Of a stretch of DNA of 5,133 bases, positions 4,940 to 5,133 are shown one piece after another. The notes under the pieces were generated by a model. The model made no database searches, had not been told where the DNA came from, and was given only the letters and a program-made list of their open reading frames with translations. Numbering within the stretch: the stretch's first letter is position 1; each line of letters opens with the position of its first letter. Source of the DNA: Pseudomonadota bacterium (GTDB lineage Bacteria; Pseudomonadota; Alphaproteobacteria; SMXQ01); the NCBI GenBank assembly GCA_022562375.1, contig JADFPK010000004.1, positions 14,066 through 19,198 of the forward strand. Direction: 5' to 3'. The position numbers and the translations under genes are program-made.

Positions 4940-5048
4940 GCGGTAAGCATATGAAAACGCGGGGAAAGTTTTTAGGGGATTTTAGGTGTGCTTGCTACCT
5001 AATACCGTAAATATGTCGTAATTGGATTCAAACCTGTTGGCTTGAGGA

Positions 5049-5129
5049 ACCGGCCCCGTCGAATCGGGCCGGTCTAACCCTGGCGGTGCAGCCACCAGGA
5101 AGTCTCGTTGACCGAGTAGTAGGGCCGGT
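5049..5129 (+). other. structured non-coding region with serial hairpins, cut by the window edge
   Basis: Positions 4940-5133 hold no convincing gene. Within them ACCGGCCC (5049-5056) pairs perfectly with GGGCCGGT (5066-5073) around a 9-nt loop. CCTGGCGG (5079-5086) pairs with CCACCAGG (5092-5099), one mismatch in 8, around a 5-nt loop, and CTCG (5104-5107) pairs with CGAG (5113-5116). A second exact GGGCCGGT at 5122-5129 could compete with the first for 5049-5056. None of the hairpins is followed by a T-tract. The region could be part of a structured RNA (for example domain I of a group II intron starting at GTGTG, 4986-4990), the leader of a gene to the right, or an insertion-sequence end. 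The identity is undecided. Confidence 0.4.
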
Positions 5130-5133
5130 AATG

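Noticed and set aside
4979..5011. Possible promoter for the winged-helix gene (TAAAAT at 4984-4979 on the minus strand with TTTACG upstream)
   Set aside because: The -10 is good, but the spacing to any -35-like hexamer is 20-21 bp, and the leader would be short with no ribosome binding site; not strong enough to annotate.

Overview
The window looks like chromosome from a high-GC alphaproteobacterium, probably of the Rhodospirillales type. This is inferred from gene content and codon use; there is no rRNA gene here to settle it. It falls into two parts. Positions 1 to about 3300 are GC-rich (75% in one sampled 60-base line) and hold ordinary housekeeping genes. From about 3400 onward the sequence becomes a patchwork with clearly lower GC (40 to 58% in sampled lines), with a decayed transposase, small orphan genes and structured non-coding DNA, as expected of an accessory or horizontally acquired segment.

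Housekeeping part, left to right: (i) the 3' end of a Rieske-type aromatic ring-hydroxylating oxygenase large subunit (+); (ii) nth, endonuclease III (-), with every catalytic and iron-sulphur residue at its E. coli position; (iii) an EamA/DMT-family ten-helix exporter (+), divergent from nth; (iv) a long inverted repeat built of 9-bp CACAGAG-type units, between convergent genes; (v) dapB, 4-hydroxy-tetrahydrodipicolinate reductase (-). The gene order is +, -, +, -, so no two adjacent genes form an operon. The two convergent gaps hold hairpins and the divergent gap holds the likely promoters.

Accessory part: (vi) the C-terminal part of an IS1595-type (ISXO2-like) transposase (+), without its catalytic N-terminal region; (vii) an AT-rich leader with repeated CCACTT half-sites; (viii) a two-gene cassette (+) of a small DUF5678-like protein and a retropepsin-like aspartic protease. 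The two cassette genes are in the same reading frame, separated only by a TAA stop and one codon, and the second has a TTG start without a ribosome binding site; (ix) an orphan coiled-coil plus winged-helix protein (-) whose stop codon shares a TTAA with the protease stop; (x) 194 non-coding bases at the right edge with a run of hairpins and a potential conformational switch, possibly the 5' part of a structured RNA or group II intron that continues outside the window.

The best candidate for an undescribed system is the DUF5678/retropepsin pair together with its leader. The right-edge structured RNA is second.
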